Shown here piece after piece: positions 17,968 through 27,860 of a DNA stretch of 64,000 bases. The notes below the pieces were generated by a model. That model worked only from the letters and a program-made list of their open reading frames with translations. It was not told the DNA's origin and did no database searches. A program made the translations under genes and the position numbers. The stretch lies in NCBI RefSeq assembly GCF_002002905.1, contig NZ_CP019509.1, forward strand, positions 248,001 through 312,000, written 5' to 3'. Within the stretch, counting starts at the first letter, position 1. Every line of letters starts with the position of its first letter. Origin of the DNA: Aquaspirillum sp. LM1. Lineage in GTDB: Bacteria; Pseudomonadota; Gammaproteobacteria; Burkholderiales; Aquaspirillaceae.

Positions 17968-19176
17968 ATGATTGAAGCAGTCATCATCGGAAACTTCAAA
18001 TCGCTGGAGCGGATAGAACTGCAATTTGGCAAATTCAATTGCCTGGTGGGCATGAATGGTGCGGGTAAAAGCACCATCTTGCAGGCCTTGGATCTCTTGA
18101 CGCAGTTGATGCACGGCACTGTGGATCAATGGCTGGAGGCCAGAGGCTGGGCCAGTAAGGATTTGTACTGTCGGACAGGAGGCTCCCGCGCTGTGCCTCG
18201 TGGCATTCCGCTAACGATAGGTTTACGCTTGGACGATGGCAGGCAGCTTAGCTGGGGAGGCATTCTCAGTCACGGCAATATGCGTATCACCGCTGAGAAA
18301 GCGCTGCTTGAAAACAAACCAATCTTCGTCGTGTTGAACAATAAATATGATCTGCTTGGTCAGAAGCATGAAATCACCCAAGACTACACCGGCTCACTAT
18401 TGGCCAGCCTGAAAGAAAATCTACTCCCGCCCGAGCTGAAAACCCTACGCGACGCCATCCGCAATATCCGCTCACTCGAACTGCTGTCCCCACACTTGCT
18501 GCGCAAACGCTCGCGCGCGCAGGACCAAGACATTGGCGCTGGCGGAGAAAAATTGTCCGGCTTTCTGGCCACGCTCAAGGGCGAGCAAAAAGCCCAGCTG
18601 CTGGCGGTGTTGCGCCAGTTTTATCCCCAACTGCGCGATTTTCGGGTGGCGAATGTCAGAGGCGGCTGGAAGCGGTTGATGGTCACCGAGGCGGTGCAAT
18701 CCGCCGATGACCCCTCACAGGAAAAATTGCTGGAAACCGAAGCCAGCCAGCTGAATGACGGCCTGTTGCGCATTCTGGCCATGCTGGCGCAGGCCAACAG
18801 CCAGCGCAGCGGCATGCTGCTGCTGGATGAAGTGGAAAACGGCGTCAATCCGGAGATTGTCGAAAAGCTGGTCAATGCCTTGGTCAATAGCCCGGTGCAG
18901 GTGCTGGTGACCTCGCATAGCCCGATGATTTTGAATTATCTGGACGACGAGGTGGCGCGCGAAGCGGTGCAGTTTGTCTATAAAAATCCGTGCGGCCAAA
19001 CCCGGGTGCGGCGCTTTTTTGACCTGCCGGGTATTGGCGACAAGCTGAACTATATGGGGCCGGGCGAAGCGTTTGTGGACACCAATCTGGCGGCGCTGAC
19101 CGACGAATGCGTGGCGCTGGATGCCGCCGAGGACGCAGAAGAGGCCGCCAAGGCGGCAGACAAGGCGCAGCCATGA
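17968..19176 (+). CDS. AAA family ATPase (OLD/RecF-like), candidate defence protein
   Basis: A 402-residue ABC-type AAA ATPase of the kind found in OLD-family and PARIS-type defence systems. Walker A is GMNGAGKST (28-36), an ABC-like signature LNDGLLRILA (about 258-267), Walker B MLLLDEVENG (about 283-292), and switch His in VTSHSPMI (about 312-319). There is no Toprim domain in this chain. ATGA overlap with the following gene, which has Toprim-like acidic residues, suggests the two form one machine. It ends in an Ala/Glu-rich tail. No name is claimed; the precise family needs a profile search. Confidence 0.8.
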   Translation: MIEAVIIGNFKSLERIELQFGKFNCLVGMNGAGKSTILQALDLLTQLMHGTVDQWLEARGWASKDLYCRTGGSRAVPRGIPLTIGLRLDDGRQLSWGGILSHGNMRITAEKALLENKPIFVVLNNKYDLLGQKHEITQDYTGSLLASLKENLLPPELKTLRDAIRNIRSLELLSPHLLRKRSRAQDQDIGAGGEKLSGFLATLKGEQKAQLLAVLRQFYPQLRDFRVANVRGGWKRLMVTEAVQSADDPSQEKLLETEASQLNDGLLRILAMLAQANSQRSGMLLLDEVENGVNPEIVEKLVNALVNSPVQVLVTSHSPMILNYLDDEVAREAVQFVYKNPCGQTRVRRFFDLPGIGDKLNYMGPGEAFVDTNLAALTDECVALDAAEDAEEAAKAADKAQP

Positions 19177-19931
19177 TCGTGGTGCTGAGTGGAGAAGGCC
19201 GCTCCGACCTGGGCGCGTGCCGCAATGCGCAAGGCCATTGCTCAGGCGACACGTTCGCACCAGGCCCGATGACCGTGCTGGTGGACCAGGAAATCGCTAG
19301 CCATTTGCACTATTCGCCGCTGGCGTGCGCCCCTGAGGCGTATCTCTATGTGTCAGAAACCTGGCTGAGCGAGCAAGCACGCGTACGCAAACAAAACAGC
19401 CGCAAAATAAGCCTCACCGGCCAGAAACGCGGCCAGGAAACCGGGTATTACCATATCAACGCCTGGATGCTGGGCGAGGCCGCAAAGGACTTCGAGCAGC
19501 AGCACAACGACATCGCCATTGCCGTGTTGTTTCGTGACAGCGATGGCTCACATGCAGCCAGGGCAAGCGAATGGTCAGATAAATGGCAGTCAATGCGCAG
19601 TGGTTTTCAGCGCGCCGAGCTGGGCGCGCGCGGCGTGCCGATGCTGCCCAAGCCCAAGTCAGAGGCCTGGCTACTGTGCGCAGTGGCCAATGGTTACCAG
19701 CATTGTCAGGCATTGGAGGGCTTGCCCGGCAACGATGATTCACCGTATTCGGCCAAGAAGCAGTTGCAGGCGGCGCTGGGCGGCGATGCGTCTACCGAGG
19801 CGCAGCTGAACTGGCTGCAAGCGCATGGCTTCGACCATGAGGCGGTGGCTGCCAATATGCCCAGCTACCAGCAGTTTAAAACCAGCCTGGCCGCGGCCAT
19901 CGGCGAGGTGCGCAGCCATCACCGGTCATAA
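19173..19931 (+). CDS. Toprim/DUF4276-like partner of the AAA ATPase (putative nuclease)
   Basis: A 252-residue protein of unknown function. It opens with a beta strand and acidic turn, IVVLSGEGRSD (Glu8), and later has VLFRDSDGS with Asp122 and Asp124. This Glu...DxD spacing is what Toprim-fold nucleases and DUF4276 proteins show. A conserved-looking PKPKSEAWLLCA follows. ATG at 19173 overlaps the ATPase stop by 4 nt; the open frame upstream is inside the ATPase gene. I infer an ATPase-controlled nuclease, as in OLD, Gabija or PARIS, but it could be an unrelated effector. Confidence 0.65.
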   Translation: MIVVLSGEGRSDLGACRNAQGHCSGDTFAPGPMTVLVDQEIASHLHYSPLACAPEAYLYVSETWLSEQARVRKQNSRKISLTGQKRGQETGYYHINAWMLGEAAKDFEQQHNDIAIAVLFRDSDGSHAARASEWSDKWQSMRSGFQRAELGARGVPMLPKPKSEAWLLCAVANGYQHCQALEGLPGNDDSPYSAKKQLQAALGGDASTEAQLNWLQAHGFDHEAVAANMPSYQQFKTSLAAAIGEVRSHHRS

Positions 19932-20274
19932 CCCCCGTGGCACCAGATTGTCAGAGGCTGGCGCTGGTCATGTGGTTCCCGGCCTGGCGTGCGTTCATTC
20001 CTAACCAAAAATTCAGCAACACCAGCCACTTGCCCGCTGCAAACATTCGTTACATTTGCACAATAGTTCCGACACCTTCTCCTGCGAATCTCTTACCCGT
20101 CACATACGTCCCCTGTGACGGTACACCAGTTTCCTCCCCGACCGTCTCCCCGTCGGTCGGGGTGTACCCGGTGTCTATAGAATAAGAGCCGTCAACAAAA
20201 CGCAGCACACGCGTTCGGCCTGGCTGCGCAATACCGCCCCGGTTTTGTTGGCCGACCCAAGGAGAGGAGAAGTC
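19932..20274. other. 343-bp non-coding region upstream of acyl-CoA synthetase
   Basis: No gene is visible. It is comparatively AT-rich in the middle (about 19990-20070) and includes the hairpin at 20136-20162 and the strong ribosome-binding site AGGAGAGGAG before the GTG at 20275. It marks the return from the AAA/Toprim-like pair to core metabolism. Confidence 0.5.
20136..20162. promoter_or_regulatory. Hairpin in the acyl-CoA synthetase leader
   Basis: CCCCGACCG and CGGTCGGGG form a perfect 9-bp stem around a 9-nt loop, 112 bp before the GTG start. No T-run follows on either strand, so it is not a classical terminator; a leader structure or regulator site is possible. Confidence 0.4.
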
Positions 20275-21921
20275 GTGTCTCAAGAAGCCTATCGTCAAGG
20301 TCTGGATCAGAATCCGGCCAACTATGTTCCGCTGTCCCCGCTGACCTATCTCGAACGCGCCGCCTATGTGTACCCAAGCCGCTTGTCGGTGGTGTACAAC
20401 GACCGCCAGTACACCTGGGCGCAAACCTATGAGCGCTGCCGCCGTCTGGCCTCGGCGCTGCAATTGGCCGGCGTGAAGCCGGGCGACACCGTGGCCACCA
20501 TGCTGCCCAATGTGCCGGCGATGTACGAAGCCCACTTTGGCATTCCGATGTCTGGCGCGGTGCTCAACACCCTGAACACCCGCATCGATGCCGATTCGGT
20601 GGCCTTCATGCTCAAGCATGGCGAAGCCAAAGTGCTGTTCACCGACCCGGAATACGCCGATATCGTTGGCAATGCGCTGGAGCTGATGGAGCCGGCTGAG
20701 CGCCCGCTGGTGATTGACGTGGCTGACGCCAGCTACGCCGGGCCGGACTACCGCCTGGGCCAGCAGGAATATGAAGACTTTATCGCCACCGGCGACGCCG
20801 GCTTTGTCTGGAGCATGCCAGACAACGAATGGGACGCGATTTCGCTGAACTACACCTCCGGCACCACCGGCAACCCCAAGGGCGTGGTCTACCACCATCG
20901 CGGTGCTTACCTGAACGCGGTGAGCAATATCGTATCGTGGGGCATGCAGCCGCACGCGGTATACCTGTGGACGCTGCCGATGTTCCACTGCAATGGCTGG
21001 TGTTTCCCGTGGACCATGGCCGCCAACGCCGGGGTGAATGTCTGCCTGCGCCGGGTGGATGTCAATCGTATTTTCGAGCTGATCCGCACCCTGAAGGTCA
21101 GCCATTTCTGCGGTGCACCGATCGTGCACGGCATGCTGATCAATGCCCCGGAATCCGTCCGCGCTGGCATCGATCATCCGGTTAACGGCCTGATTGCCGG
21201 CGCTGCGCCGCCCGCTGCCATTATCGAAGGCATGGAGCGCATCGGCTTCAACATCACCCATGTGTACGGTCTGACCGAAACCTACGGCCCGGCCTCGGTG
21301 TGCGCCAAGCATCCGGAGTGGGACAGCCTGCCGATTGAACAGCGCGCCGAGATGAATGGCCGCCAGGGCGTGCGTTACCACATGCAGGAAGCGGTATCGG
21401 TGCGCGACCCGATCACCCTGGAAGCGGTGCCGGCTGATGGTGAAACCATGGGCGAAGTGATGTTCCGTGGCAATCTGGTGATGAAGGGCTATCTGAAAAA
21501 CCTGAACGCCAGCGATGAAGCCTTTGCCGGCGGCTGGTTCCACACCGGTGACCTGGCGGTGATGCAGCCGGATGGCTACATCAAGATCAAGGACCGCTCC
21601 AAGGACGTGATTATCTCCGGCGGCGAAAACATTTCGTCGATCGAAGTGGAAGACGTGCTCTATCGCCACCCGGCGGTGTCGGCGGCGGCGGTGATTGCCA
21701 TGCCCGACCCGAAATGGGGCGAGGTGCCGTGTGCCTTCCTCGAGCTGAAAGACGGCGCGGACACCACCGAAGAAGCCATCATCGAATACTGCCGCGAGCA
21801 TCTGGCCCGCTTCAAGGTGCCCAAGAAGGTGTTCTTTGGCCCGTTGCCGAAAACCTCCACCGGCAAGCTGCAGAAGTACCTGCTGCGCCAGCAGATGAAG
21901 TCTGCTTCGGCCATCGGTTGA
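20275..21921 (+). CDS. Acyl-CoA synthetase (AMP-forming)
   Basis: Activates a fatty or short-chain acid to acyl-CoA with ATP. The 548-residue protein has the ANL signature YTSGTTGNPKGV, the VYGLTETYGP adenine motif, TGDLAVMQPDGYIKIKDRSK hinge, and the catalytic Lys near the end in KTSTGKLQK. It resembles medium-chain/AlkK-like synthetases (MFHCNGW motif). GTG at 20275 after AGGAGAGGAG is preferred over the upstream ATG at 20245. It precedes acyl-CoA dehydrogenase and ETF-QO genes, fitting fatty-acid breakdown. Confidence 0.93.
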   Translation: MSQEAYRQGLDQNPANYVPLSPLTYLERAAYVYPSRLSVVYNDRQYTWAQTYERCRRLASALQLAGVKPGDTVATMLPNVPAMYEAHFGIPMSGAVLNTLNTRIDADSVAFMLKHGEAKVLFTDPEYADIVGNALELMEPAERPLVIDVADASYAGPDYRLGQQEYEDFIATGDAGFVWSMPDNEWDAISLNYTSGTTGNPKGVVYHHRGAYLNAVSNIVSWGMQPHAVYLWTLPMFHCNGWCFPWTMAANAGVNVCLRRVDVNRIFELIRTLKVSHFCGAPIVHGMLINAPESVRAGIDHPVNGLIAGAAPPAAIIEGMERIGFNITHVYGLTETYGPASVCAKHPEWDSLPIEQRAEMNGRQGVRYHMQEAVSVRDPITLEAVPADGETMGEVMFRGNLVMKGYLKNLNASDEAFAGGWFHTGDLAVMQPDGYIKIKDRSKDVIISGGENISSIEVEDVLYRHPAVSAAAVIAMPDPKWGEVPCAFLELKDGADTTEEAIIEYCREHLARFKVPKKVFFGPLPKTSTGKLQKYLLRQQMKSASAIG

Positions 21922-21994
21922 TCGCTGCGGCCCTGCCCACCCGCCTGTTCTGACCGCCCCGCTGCCGGGGCGGTTTCTCGAAAGCACATACCTC

Positions 21995-23794
21995 ATGATG
22001 ACGAATTACACTGCGCCGCAGCGCGATATGCTGTTTGTCCTCAACCATCTGGCCGGTCTGGAAGACATTGCCGGCCTGCCAGGCCTGGAAGATGCCACCC
22101 CGGACATGGCGGCTGCCATTCTGGACGAAGCGGCCAAGTTTGCCGCCGGCGTGCTGGCCCCGATCAATGCCAGTGGCGACCGCCAGGGCTGTCAGTGGGA
22201 CAACGGCACGGTCACCCCGGCAGACGGCTTTGCCGACGCTTACGCCAGTTTTTGTGAAACTGGCTGGAACGCCATGCCGGCAGCGCCGGAATTTGGCGGC
22301 CAGGGCCTGCCCTCGCTGGTGTCGTCCGCCGTGCAGGAAATGTGGAAGTCGGCCAATATGGCCTTTGCCCTGTGCCCGATGCTGACGCTGGGCGCGGTGA
22401 ACGCCATTGCCGAACACGCCAGCGACGAGATCAAGGCCACCTACCTGCCCAAGATGGTGTCTGGTGAGTGGACTGGCACGATGAACCTGACCGAGCCGCA
22501 GGCCGGTTCTGATCTGGCAGCGGTGCGCAGCCGCGCCGTGCCGGTGGGCGATGGCAGCTATCGCATCAGCGGCACCAAGATTTTCATCACCTGGGGTGAG
22601 CACGACATGGCCGAGAACATCGTCCATCTGGTGCTGGCCCGTCTGCCGGATGCGCCGGCGGGGGTGAAGGGCATTTCCCTGTTTGTGGTGCCCAAGTTTA
22701 TGGTCAACGCCGACGGCTCGCTGGGCGCGCGCAATGACCTGGCCTGTGCCTCGATCGAACACAAGCTGGGCATCCACGCCAGCCCCACCGCCGTGATGGT
22801 GTTTGGCGAAAACGACGGTGCCATTGGCTATCTGGTGGGCGAGGCGCACAAGGGCCTGGGCTATATGTTCACCATGATGAACCATGCCCGCCTGAACGTG
22901 GGCATGGAAGGCGTGGCCATTTCCGAGCGTGCTTACCAGCAGGCGCTGGCTTACGCCAAGGATCGCGTGCAGGGCAAGCCGATGGGCGACACCAGCGGCC
23001 AGACCCGCACCATCCTGCACCACCCGGATGTGCGTCGCATGCTGATGGACATGAAGTCCCGCATCGAAGCCATGCGCGCGCTGGCCTACCAGACCGCCGC
23101 CCACATGGACTATGCCCACCATCATCCGGATGACGCCGTGCGCCGTCAGCACCAGTCGCGTGTTGACCTGTTCACCCCGGTGGTCAAGGGCTGGTGCACC
23201 GAAAGCGCCGTGGGCATCACCTCCACCGGCATCCAAGTGCACGGCGGCATGGGCTTTATCGAAGAAACCGGCGCGGCCCAGCATCTGCGCGATGCGCGGA
23301 TTACCCCGATTTACGAAGGCACCACCGCCATTCAGGCCAACGACCTGATTGGCCGCAAGGTGGCGCGTGAAGGCGGCAGCTCGCTGCGCACTCTGCTGGC
23401 CGACATGGCCGCCACCCGCGATGCGCTGACCGCCGAAGGCGATGCCAATCTGGTGGCCATTGGCGTGGCGCTGGGCCGGGGCATTGGCGCGCTGAGCGAA
23501 GCTGGCGACTGGCTGCTGGCCCATTACGACAGCCAGCCGGCGGCTGCCGCTGCCGGTGCCGTGCCCTTCCTCAAGCTGACCGGCGTGGTGGCAGGTGGCT
23601 GGATGATGGCACGCGCGGCCCAGGTGGCCACGCAATTGCTGGCCGCAGGCGACGCTGATACGGTGTTCCTCAATGCCAAGCTGGTGACTGCCCGCTACTA
23701 CGCCGACCATGTGCTGCCGGAAGCCGCGCTGTACGCCGCTGGCGTGACCCAGGGCGCGGGCTCGGTGCTGGCACTGGACGAGGAGGGCTTCTGA
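21995..23794 (+). CDS. Acyl-CoA dehydrogenase (large, 600-residue class)
   Basis: FAD enzyme for the first step of beta-oxidation, passing electrons to ETF. The 599-residue protein belongs to the larger class with an extra C-terminal domain. Visible motifs are MNLTEPQAGSDLAAVRSRA (FAD/substrate), ITSTGIQVHGGMGFIEETGA, and YEGTTAIQANDLIGRK with the catalytic Glu in IYEGT. Weak ribosome-binding site. Lies 73 bp after the synthetase and 37 bp before ETF-QO, so probably cotranscribed. Confidence 0.94.
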   Translation: MMTNYTAPQRDMLFVLNHLAGLEDIAGLPGLEDATPDMAAAILDEAAKFAAGVLAPINASGDRQGCQWDNGTVTPADGFADAYASFCETGWNAMPAAPEFGGQGLPSLVSSAVQEMWKSANMAFALCPMLTLGAVNAIAEHASDEIKATYLPKMVSGEWTGTMNLTEPQAGSDLAAVRSRAVPVGDGSYRISGTKIFITWGEHDMAENIVHLVLARLPDAPAGVKGISLFVVPKFMVNADGSLGARNDLACASIEHKLGIHASPTAVMVFGENDGAIGYLVGEAHKGLGYMFTMMNHARLNVGMEGVAISERAYQQALAYAKDRVQGKPMGDTSGQTRTILHHPDVRRMLMDMKSRIEAMRALAYQTAAHMDYAHHHPDDAVRRQHQSRVDLFTPVVKGWCTESAVGITSTGIQVHGGMGFIEETGAAQHLRDARITPIYEGTTAIQANDLIGRKVAREGGSSLRTLLADMAATRDALTAEGDANLVAIGVALGRGIGALSEAGDWLLAHYDSQPAAAAAGAVPFLKLTGVVAGGWMMARAAQVATQLLAAGDADTVFLNAKLVTARYYADHVLPEAALYAAGVTQGAGSVLALDEEGF

Positions 23795-23831
23795 TGCCCG
23801 CCACCAGTCACGCAATCCACGGAGGCGGGCG

Positions 23832-25487
23832 ATGAGCGAACGCGATTCGATGGAATACGATGTGGTGATTGTTGGTGGCGGCCCGGCTGGGCTGTCAGCA
23901 GCCATCCGCCTCAAGCAACTGGCCGCCGCCGAAGGGCGCGAAGTCAGCGTCTGCCTGCTGGAAAAAGGCTCGGAAGTGGGCGCGCACATCCTGTCGGGCG
24001 CGGTCATCGACCCGATTGCGCTCAATGAGCTGATTCCGGACTGGAAAGCCCAGGGCGCGCCGCTGAATACCCCGGTGAGCGAAGACCGCTTTTTGTTTCT
24101 CAGTGAAACCGAAGCCACGCAGTTTCCCGAAAAACTGATGCCGCCGCTGCTGAACAACCACGGCAACTACATCATCAGCCTGGGCAATCTGTGCCGCTGG
24201 CTGGCGACGCAGGCCGAGGCGCTGGGCGTGGAAATCTACCCCGGCTTTGCTGCCGCTGAAGTGCTGTACCACGAAGACGGCTCGGTCAAGGGCGTGGCCA
24301 CTGGCGACATGGGCGTGGGCCGCGATGGCCAGCCCAAGGGCGACTACGCCCCCGGCATGGAACTGCATGCCCGCTATACGCTGATTGGCGAAGGGGTGCG
24401 CGGCAGCCTGGCGCGTGAGCTGGAAGAACGCTTCCAGCTGCGCGAGGGCATCGACCCGCAAAAGTACGGCATCGGCATGAAAGAGCTGTGGGAAATCGAC
24501 CCGGCCAAGCATCAGCCCGGCCTGGTGATGCACTCGCAGGGCTGGCCGTTGGGCAGCCACACTGGCGGTGGGTCTTTCCTGTATCACCTGGAAAACAATC
24601 AGGTGATGGTCGGGTTTGTCGTGCATCTGAACTACGACAACCCGCACCTGAGCCCGTACGACGAGTTTCAGCGCTTCAAGACCCACCCGGCCATCCGCAC
24701 CTTCTTTGAAGGTGGCAAGCGCATCGCCTACGGCGCGCGCGCCATCAACGAAGGCGGCCTGCAGTCCATCCCCAAGCTGGTATTCCCCGGCGGTGCGCTG
24801 ATTGGCTGTTCGGCTGGCTTTGTCAATGTGCCGCGCATCAAGGGCAGCCACAACGCGATGAAGACCGGCATGCTGGCCGCCGAGTCGGCCTTTGCCGCCA
24901 TCGTGGCCGACCGGCACAGCGATGTGCTGGACAGCTACCCGGTGGCACTGAATCAGTCGTGGGTGTACGACGACCTGCACAAGGTGCGCAATGTCAAGCC
25001 AGCACTCACCCGCTTTGGCATGGTGGGCGGCACGTTGTACGGCGGGCTGGACATGTGGCTGCACTGCCTGGGCATCAAGCTGCCGTGGACCTTCTCGCAC
25101 GGCAAGCCCGACTACGCGTATCTCAAGCCCGCAGCAGACATGCCCAAGATTGCCTACCCCAAGCCGGACGGCAAGGTGAGCTTTGACAAGCTGTCCAGCG
25201 TGTTCATTTCCAACACCAACCACGCCGAGGATCAGCCCTGTCATCTGCGGCTGAAAGATGCCTCCGTGCCAATCCGGGTGAATCTGGCCCAGTTTGACGC
25301 GCCGGAGCAGCGCTATTGCCCGGCTGGGGTGTACGAGATTGTCCGCGAAGGCGACACCGCCCCGCGTTTGCAGATCAACGCACAAAACTGCCTGCACTGC
25401 AAAACCTGTGACATCAAGGACCCCACCCAGAACATCGTCTGGAGCGTGCCGGAAGGGGGCGGGGGGCCGAACTACCCGAATATGTAA
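23832..25487 (+). CDS. Electron transfer flavoprotein-ubiquinone oxidoreductase
   Basis: Moves electrons from reduced ETF to ubiquinone at the inner membrane, joining beta-oxidation to respiration. The 551-residue protein has the FAD-binding VVIVGGGPAGLSAA at its N-terminus, the ubiquinone/membrane region in the middle, and a C-terminal 4Fe-4S site CLHCKTCDIKDPTQNI; the fourth Cys lies slightly upstream (RYCPAGVYE). ATG is preceded by GGAGGCGGGCG. Full length for the family. Confidence 0.97.
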   Translation: MSERDSMEYDVVIVGGGPAGLSAAIRLKQLAAAEGREVSVCLLEKGSEVGAHILSGAVIDPIALNELIPDWKAQGAPLNTPVSEDRFLFLSETEATQFPEKLMPPLLNNHGNYIISLGNLCRWLATQAEALGVEIYPGFAAAEVLYHEDGSVKGVATGDMGVGRDGQPKGDYAPGMELHARYTLIGEGVRGSLARELEERFQLREGIDPQKYGIGMKELWEIDPAKHQPGLVMHSQGWPLGSHTGGGSFLYHLENNQVMVGFVVHLNYDNPHLSPYDEFQRFKTHPAIRTFFEGGKRIAYGARAINEGGLQSIPKLVFPGGALIGCSAGFVNVPRIKGSHNAMKTGMLAAESAFAAIVADRHSDVLDSYPVALNQSWVYDDLHKVRNVKPALTRFGMVGGTLYGGLDMWLHCLGIKLPWTFSHGKPDYAYLKPAADMPKIAYPKPDGKVSFDKLSSVFISNTNHAEDQPCHLRLKDASVPIRVNLAQFDAPEQRYCPAGVYEIVREGDTAPRLQINAQNCLHCKTCDIKDPTQNIVWSVPEGGGGPNYPNM

Positions 25488-25733
25488 CCTATCTGCCGCT
25501 GACGCGGGCAGCCAGAAATACTGGCCAGCCAGCATCAGCGGCCTGTACCGAGTTTGCCGTCTGACGACGGCCAACCCCGCCGGCTTGTCGCAGGGACGGC
25601 GGGTGCTGTAATGCATGGCTGATAACGGCTATCGCAGGGAAATTCAGGCTGCCCGGCCTGAAACAGAGAAGGTCAGCAGAGCCTTCCGACTACATCCTAC
25701 AAAGCAAGAAACCCCGGAAACACAGGAGGAACA

Positions 25734-26045
25734 ATGTCTCGCAATATCTACCAACGGGTGCGTGAAAACCCGAAATTCAATGAGCTGGTCACCCGGCGTG
25801 GTCGCTTGGGCGCCCTGCTGTCGCTGATGGTGCTGGGCAGTTATTATCTTTTTGTCATGGTGGTGGCGTTCAGCCCGGACACCCTGCGCACACCGCTGCA
25901 CGAAGGCGGCATGCTCACCGTGGGGGTGCCGGTGGGTGCCGCCATCATCATTGGCTCGTGGTTGCTTACCGGCTACTACGTGCACAAGGCCAATAGCGAC
26001 TTCGATCGCCTGAGTGCCGATCTGGTCAAGGAGGTGAGCAAATGA
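25734..26045 (+). CDS. yjcH: DUF485 membrane protein (YjcH-like)
   Basis: A 103-residue protein with two transmembrane segments (about 28-50 and 63-86) and a conserved RNPKFNEL-like N-terminus ([16 protein letters not shown]). DUF485 proteins are encoded immediately before the acetate symporter ActP, as yjcH is in E. coli, and probably help it. The start has an excellent AGGAGGAAC ribosome-binding site, and the stop overlaps the actP ATG by 4 nt. Confidence 0.94.
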   Translation: MSRNIYQRVRENPKFNELVTRRGRLGALLSLMVLGSYYLFVMVVAFSPDTLRTPLHEGGMLTVGVPVGAAIIIGSWLLTGYYVHKANSDFDRLSADLVKEVSK

Positions 26046-27718
26046 TCGCCCGTCTGACCTCACGTTTGAGCGCGCTGCTGCTGGCCGGCAGCGCCACCCT
26101 GGCCTGGGCTGGCCCCGGTGCCGTGGAAGAAGCGCAGAAACAGCCGCTGAACCTGACCGCCATCGGCATGTTCTTCGTGTTTGTGCTGGGCACCCTGGCC
26201 ATCACCTACTGGGCCGCGCGCCGCACCAAGTCCACCTCGGACTTCTACACTGCCGGCGGCGGGATTTCCGGCTTCCAGAATGGCCTGGCCATTGCCGGTG
26301 ACTACATGTCTGCCGCCACCCTGCTGGGCCTGTCCAGCATGGTGTTTGCCAAGGGCCTGGACGGTTTCATCTTTGCCGTGGGCTTCTTTGTTGGCTGGCC
26401 GGTGATTTTGTTCATGATGGCCGAGCGCCTGCGTAACCTGGGCCGCTTTACCTTTGCCGACATCGCCAGCTACCGGCTGGACCAAGGCAAGATCCGCACC
26501 TTTGCCGCCATGGGTTCGCTCACCGTGGTGTGCTTCTACCTGATCGTGCAAATGGTCGGTGCCGGCCAGCTGATCAAGCTGCTGTTCGGTCTGGATTACG
26601 CCACCGCCGTGGTGGTGGTGGGCGTGCTGATGGTGGTGTACGTCACCTTTGGCGGCATGATCGCCACTACCTGGGTGCAGATCATCAAGGCCTGCCTGCT
26701 GCTGGCTGGCGGCATCGTGTTGCTGTTCATGACCATGAGCAAGTTTGGCTTCAGCCTGGAAGAAATGGCCGCCAAGGCCGTGGCCACCCACAAGGACGGC
26801 ATGAAGATTGTCGGCCCCGGCTCGCTGCTGGCTGACCCGGTGTCTGCTGTGTCGATGTCGCTGGGCCTGGTGTTTGGCACCGCTGGCCTGCCGCACATCC
26901 TGATGCGCTTCTTTACCGTGCCCAACGCGGTGGAAGCGCGCAAGTCGGTGTTTGTCGCCAGTGGCTTTATCGGCCTGTTCTTCCTGGTGGTGTGCACCCT
27001 GGGTCTGGCTGCGATTTCCATCGTGGGTGGCGACCCGCAGTTCTTTGAAGGCGGTAACCTGGCTGGCAAGCTGATCGGCGGCGGCAATATGCCGGTGATG
27101 CACCTGGCCAATGCGGTGGGCGGCAACCTGTACCTGGGCTTTATGTCCGCTGTGGCGTTTGCCACCATTCTGGCCGTGGTGTCTGGCCTGGCGCTGGCTG
27201 GCGCTTCCGCCATTGCCCATGACATCTACGCCCGCGTGATCCGTCAGGGCAAAGCCACCGAAGCCGAAGAAATGCGCGTGTCGCGCTGGGCTTCGCTGGG
27301 CCTGGGCGTGGTTGCCGTGGTGCTGGGCATTGCCTTTGAAAAGCAGAACGTGGCCTTCCTGGTCGGCCTGACCTTCGGTATCGCCGCTTCGACCAACTTC
27401 CCGATCCTGATCCTGTCGATGTACTGGAAGGGCCTGACCACTCGTGGCGCACTGGTGGGTGGCATTGTCGGCCTGGTGTCGGCAGTCACCTTCGTGGTGC
27501 TGTCCAAGGCGGTCTGGGTGGTGGTGCTGAACAACCCGGCTCCGATCTTCCCGTACGAACAACCGGCCTTGTTCTCCATGCCGCTGGCGTTCTTCTTCAC
27601 CTGGCTGTTCTCGGTGACCGACAAGAGCGCACGCGCCAAGAGCGAAATTGAAGCTTTCGACGACCAGTATGTCCGCTCGCAAACCGGGATCGGCGCTGCC
27701 GCCGCCTCGGCTCACTAA
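26042..27718 (+). CDS. actP: Cation/acetate symporter ActP
   Basis: Sodium:solute symporter family permease for acetate and other short carboxylates. The 558-residue protein has a signal-like N-terminus ([12 protein letters not shown]), then about 13 membrane helices, with family motifs [20 protein letters not shown] and [17 protein letters not shown]-coupled to the DUF485 gene and followed by a strong terminator, so the pair forms a complete operon. With the neighbouring acyl-CoA genes it suggests growth on acids. Confidence 0.96.
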   Translation: MIARLTSRLSALLLAGSATLAWAGPGAVEEAQKQPLNLTAIGMFFVFVLGTLAITYWAARRTKSTSDFYTAGGGISGFQNGLAIAGDYMSAATLLGLSSMVFAKGLDGFIFAVGFFVGWPVILFMMAERLRNLGRFTFADIASYRLDQGKIRTFAAMGSLTVVCFYLIVQMVGAGQLIKLLFGLDYATAVVVVGVLMVVYVTFGGMIATTWVQIIKACLLLAGGIVLLFMTMSKFGFSLEEMAAKAVATHKDGMKIVGPGSLLADPVSAVSMSLGLVFGTAGLPHILMRFFTVPNAVEARKSVFVASGFIGLFFLVVCTLGLAAISIVGGDPQFFEGGNLAGKLIGGGNMPVMHLANAVGGNLYLGFMSAVAFATILAVVSGLALAGASAIAHDIYARVIRQGKATEAEEMRVSRWASLGLGVVAVVLGIAFEKQNVAFLVGLTFGIAASTNFPILILSMYWKGLTTRGALVGGIVGLVSAVTFVVLSKAVWVVVLNNPAPIFPYEQPALFSMPLAFFFTWLFSVTDKSARAKSEIEAFDDQYVRSQTGIGAAAASAH

Positions 27719-27763
27719 GCGACTAGCTGTTTCGTAACGACTCTCTCTCCGCCAGCGGAGTTT

Positions 27764-27794
27764 GCCCGACCGTTCCCCCGGTCGGGCTTTTTTT
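27764..27794 (+). terminator. Rho-independent terminator after actP
   Basis: GCCCGACCG and CGGTCGGGC form a 9-bp stem with a 6-nt loop followed by seven T. It also marks the boundary between core genes and the defence island. Confidence 0.92.
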
Positions 27795-27860
27795 ATGTGT
27801 TCGACGGGGCAAAGCAGTGAAGCTCAGGGGTTGACGGGGTTTGGATGGCAGGCCAGCCGG

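Noticed and set aside
20050-24166. Long minus-strand open frames opposite the acyl-CoA synthetase and dehydrogenase
   Set aside because: Antisense shadows of two clear metabolic genes; no family motifs or ribosome-binding sites.
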